This document shows positions 62,336-64,000 of a stretch of 64,000 nucleotides of DNA, piece by piece (position 1 is the stretch's first letter; the number at the start of each line of letters is the position of its first letter). The stretch is from Rhodococcoides corynebacterioides (GTDB taxonomy: Bacteria; Actinomycetota; Actinomycetes; Mycobacteriales; Mycobacteriaceae). Under the pieces are notes generated by a model, which did no database searches, was not told where the DNA came from, and saw only the letters and a program-made list of their open reading frames with translations. Both the position numbers and the translations under genes were made by a program. The stretch lies in the NCBI RefSeq assembly GCF_019834675.1, contig NZ_JABUBU010000002.1:395722-459721 (forward strand). Reading direction: 5' to 3'.

Positions 62336-64000
62336 CTACTCGTCGTCCTCGCCCGCGGCGGGGTCACCGCCCTTGATCGACCACAGCAGGCCGTCGAGCT
62401 CGTCCGGCTTGACCAGCACGTCGCGCGCCTTCGAGCCCTCGCTGGGCCCGACCACGCCGCGGGTCTCCATGAGATCCATCAGGCGGCCCGCCTTCGCGAA
62501 CCCGACGCGCAGCTTGCGCTGCAGCATCGACGTCGAGCCGAACTGGCTGGTCACCACCAGCTCGATGGCCTGCAGGAGGACGTCGAGATCGTCGCCGATG
62601 TCCGCGTCGACGTCCTTCTTCTCCGCGGCCTTCTGCGTGGTCACGCCCTCGGTGTACTCCGGCTCCGCCTGGTTCTTGGCGGCGTCGACGACGGCGGTGA
62701 TCTCCTCGTCGGTGATGAAGGCGCCCTGCAGGCGGGTCGGCTTGCCCGCGCCCATCGGCAGGAACAGCGCGTCGCCCATGCCGATCAGCTTCTCGGCACC
62801 CTGCTGGTCGAGGATGACGCGCGAGTCGGTGAGCGAGGACGTCGCGAACGCCAGGCGCGAGGGCACGTTGGTCTTGATCAGACCGGTGACGACGTCCACC
62901 GACGGACGCTGCGTCGCCAGCACCAGGTGGATGCCGGCGGCTCGCGCCTTCTGGGTGATGCGCACGATCGCTTCCTCGACGTCCCGCGGCGCGGTCATCA
63001 TGAGGTCGGCGAGCTCGTCGACGATCGCCAGGATGTACGGGTACGGCTTGTAGACCCGCTCGCTGCCCAGCGGGGCCGTGATCTCCCCCGACCGGACCTT
63101 CTTGTTGAAGTCGTCGACGTGGCGCACCCGGTTGGCCTGCATGTCCTGGTAGCGCTGCTCCATCTCCTCGACCAACCACGCCAACGCCGCCGCCGCCTTC
63201 TTCGGCTGCGTGATGATCGGGGTGATGAGGTGCGGGATGCCCTCGTACGGCGTCAGCTCGACCATCTTCGGGTCGATGAGGATCATCCGCACTTCCTCCG
63301 GCGTCGCCCGCGCGAGCAGGGACACCAGCATCGAGTTCACGAAGGACGACTTGCCCGACCCCGTCGAGCCCGCCACCAGCAGGTGGGGCATCTTGGCGAG
63401 GTTCGCGCTGACGAAATCGCCCTCGATGTCCTTGCCCAGCCCGATCACCAGCGGGTGGTGGTCCTTCCGCGTGGACGGCGCCGTGAGCACGTCGGCCAGG
63501 CGCACCATCTCGCGGTCGGAGTTAGGCACCTCGATGCCCACCGCGGACTTGCCGGGGATGGGCGCGAGCAGACGCACGTTGTCCGTGGCCACCGCGTAGG
63601 CGATGTTCCGAGCCAGGGCGGTGATCTTCTCGACCTTCACGCCGGGGCCGAGCTCCACCTCGTAACGGGTCACCGTGGGGCCGCGGGTGAAACCGGTGAC
63701 GGCCGCGTCGATCTTGAACTGCTCGAGAACCTCGGAGATGGCCTCGATCATCGCGTCGTTGGCCTGACTGCGCTTCTTCGGCGGGTCGCCCTCGATCAAC
63801 AGCGACAACGACGGCAGGACGTAATCGCCGTCGACGACGCGGTCGACCACCATGCGATCGGCGTCGGCATCGGGCGCGGGCTCGCCGACCGTCCGCGTCG
63901 GTCGGCGAGCCCGCGCCCAGATGCCACAGGCCCAGCACGGGGAGACCGACGAGCAGCGAGCCGAGGACCACCCGCGGGCGGTCGCGCCACGGGTGGCGGC
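62336..64000 (-). CDS. ftsK: DNA translocase FtsK, motor part; 5' side appears rearranged and runs off the window
   Basis: The motor domain reads from about 63890 down to 62336. It has YVLPSLSLL, the ASCE Walker [10 protein letters not shown] (about 160 codons after Met 63853), Walker [13 protein letters not shown] and the C-terminal gamma winged helix ([19 protein letters not shown]). Beyond 63900, a different frame encodes a typical FtsK membrane segment ([19 protein letters not shown]). The frame switches inside a 26-base inverted repeat. The expected last two membrane helices and linker between them are missing. FtsK pumps DNA at the division septum. The motor is intact as far as can be seen. 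Confidence 0.85.
   Translation of the reverse strand, partial: AATRGATARGWSSARCSSVSPCWACGIWARARRPTRTVGEPAPDADADRMVVDRVVDGDYVLPSLSLLIEGDPPKKRSQANDAMIEAISEVLEQFKIDAAVTGFTRGPTVTRYEVELGPGVKVEKITALARNIAYAVATDNVRLLAPIPGKSAVGIEVPNSDREMVRLADVLTAPSTRKDHHPLVIGLGKDIEGDFVSANLAKMPHLLVAGSTGSGKSSFVNSMLVSLLARATPEEVRMILIDPKMVELTPYEGIPHLITPIITQPKKAAAALAWLVEEMEQRYQDMQANRVRHVDDFNKKVRSGEITAPLGSERVYKPYPYILAIVDELADLMMTAPRDVEEAIVRITQKARAAGIHLVLATQRPSVDVVTGLIKTNVPSRLAFATSSLTDSRVILDQQGAEKLIGMGDALFLPMGAGKPTRLQGAFITDEEITAVVDAAKNQAEPEYTEGVTTQKAAEKKDVDADIGDDLDVLLQAIELVVTSQFGSTSMLQRKLRVGFAKAGRLMDLMETRGVVGPSEGSKARDVLVKPDELDGLLWSIKGGDPAAGEDDE
63866..63925. repeat. 26-base inverted repeat at the frame change inside ftsK
   Basis: The left arm 63866-63891 and the right arm 63899-63925 (one extra A at 63919) are otherwise perfectly complementary around a 7-base loop. 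It is inside coding sequence, with no role as a terminator. The left arm belongs to the motor frame and the right arm to the membrane-segment frame. Confidence 0.9.

Noticed and set aside
1..64000. tRNA or rRNA genes, CRISPR arrays, prophage or transposase genes
   Set aside because: None were recognised. Gaps are short and the genes are conserved core functions in typical order.

Overview
The window is a high-GC actinobacterial chromosome segment. Its gene order follows the sigB-ideR-lexA-miaB-recA-pgsA-ftsK stretch of Mycobacterium and Nocardiaceae. RecA has no intein, a fructose phosphotransferase locus is inserted, and acuC-pat sits between sigB and ideR, so Rhodococcus or a close relative is the best guess. 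That assignment is inferred from synteny and protein features, not from a database search. No rRNA, tRNA, CRISPR array, prophage or insertion sequence was seen, and almost every base is coding.

Layout: (1) 1-5.5 kb holds the start of a helicase, a YihY-type membrane protein, the small DUF3039 and DUF3099 proteins, a methyltransferase and sigma factor SigB. (2) 5.5-13.7 kb holds a protein-lysine acetyltransferase fused to an acyl-CoA-synthetase-like region with its deacetylase AcuC, the iron regulator IdeR with GalE, a DUF4192 protein, D-aminoacyl-tRNA deacylase and a TRIC-type channel. (3) 13.7-24.8 kb holds a lipoprotein, a mycothiol-dependent formaldehyde pair, PAC2, an alpha/beta hydrolase, a Ski2-like helicase, PhzF, a YiiX-like hydrolase, a reductase and an aminotransferase. 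(4) 24.9-32.7 kb holds HrpA, NrdR, a LexA-controlled membrane protein divergent from lexA, an acyl-CoA dehydrogenase and a small membrane protein. (5) 32.7-40.1 kb holds a nucleobase permease and a complete fructose PTS (ptsI divergent from deoR-fruK-fruA-ptsH). (6) 40.1-49.8 kb is a tRNA/rRNA-modification and lysine-synthesis chain (a LigB-like gene, miaA, a TrmH-type gene, dapF, hflX, a secreted protein) whose genes overlap by 4-8 bases, plus DUF349, a membrane protein and miaB. (7) 49.9-53.3 kb is the glutamate ABC transporter gluABCD. (8) 53.3-64 kb holds recX-recA, DUF3046, a glycosyltransferase, the clgR-pspA-pspM envelope-stress operon, pgsA, argA, a YciI-like protein, a TerC transporter and ftsK.

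Regulatory layers can be read directly. Matching GGGAAC/CGTTG ECF-sigma promoters precede sigB and clgR, which suggests one envelope or oxidative stress sigma factor drives both. recA carries a LexA box plus a PafBC-type promoter, and lexA and its divergent neighbour each have their own LexA box. ptsI and the deoR-fru operon have divergent promoters whose -35 boxes abut as one palindrome. The TerC gene has a leader that fits a yybP-ykoY (manganese) riboswitch, with a ribosome-binding site that can be masked.

The strangest spot is the 5' side of ftsK at the window edge. A 26-base inverted repeat coincides with a change of reading frame and the apparent loss of transmembrane and linker sequence.
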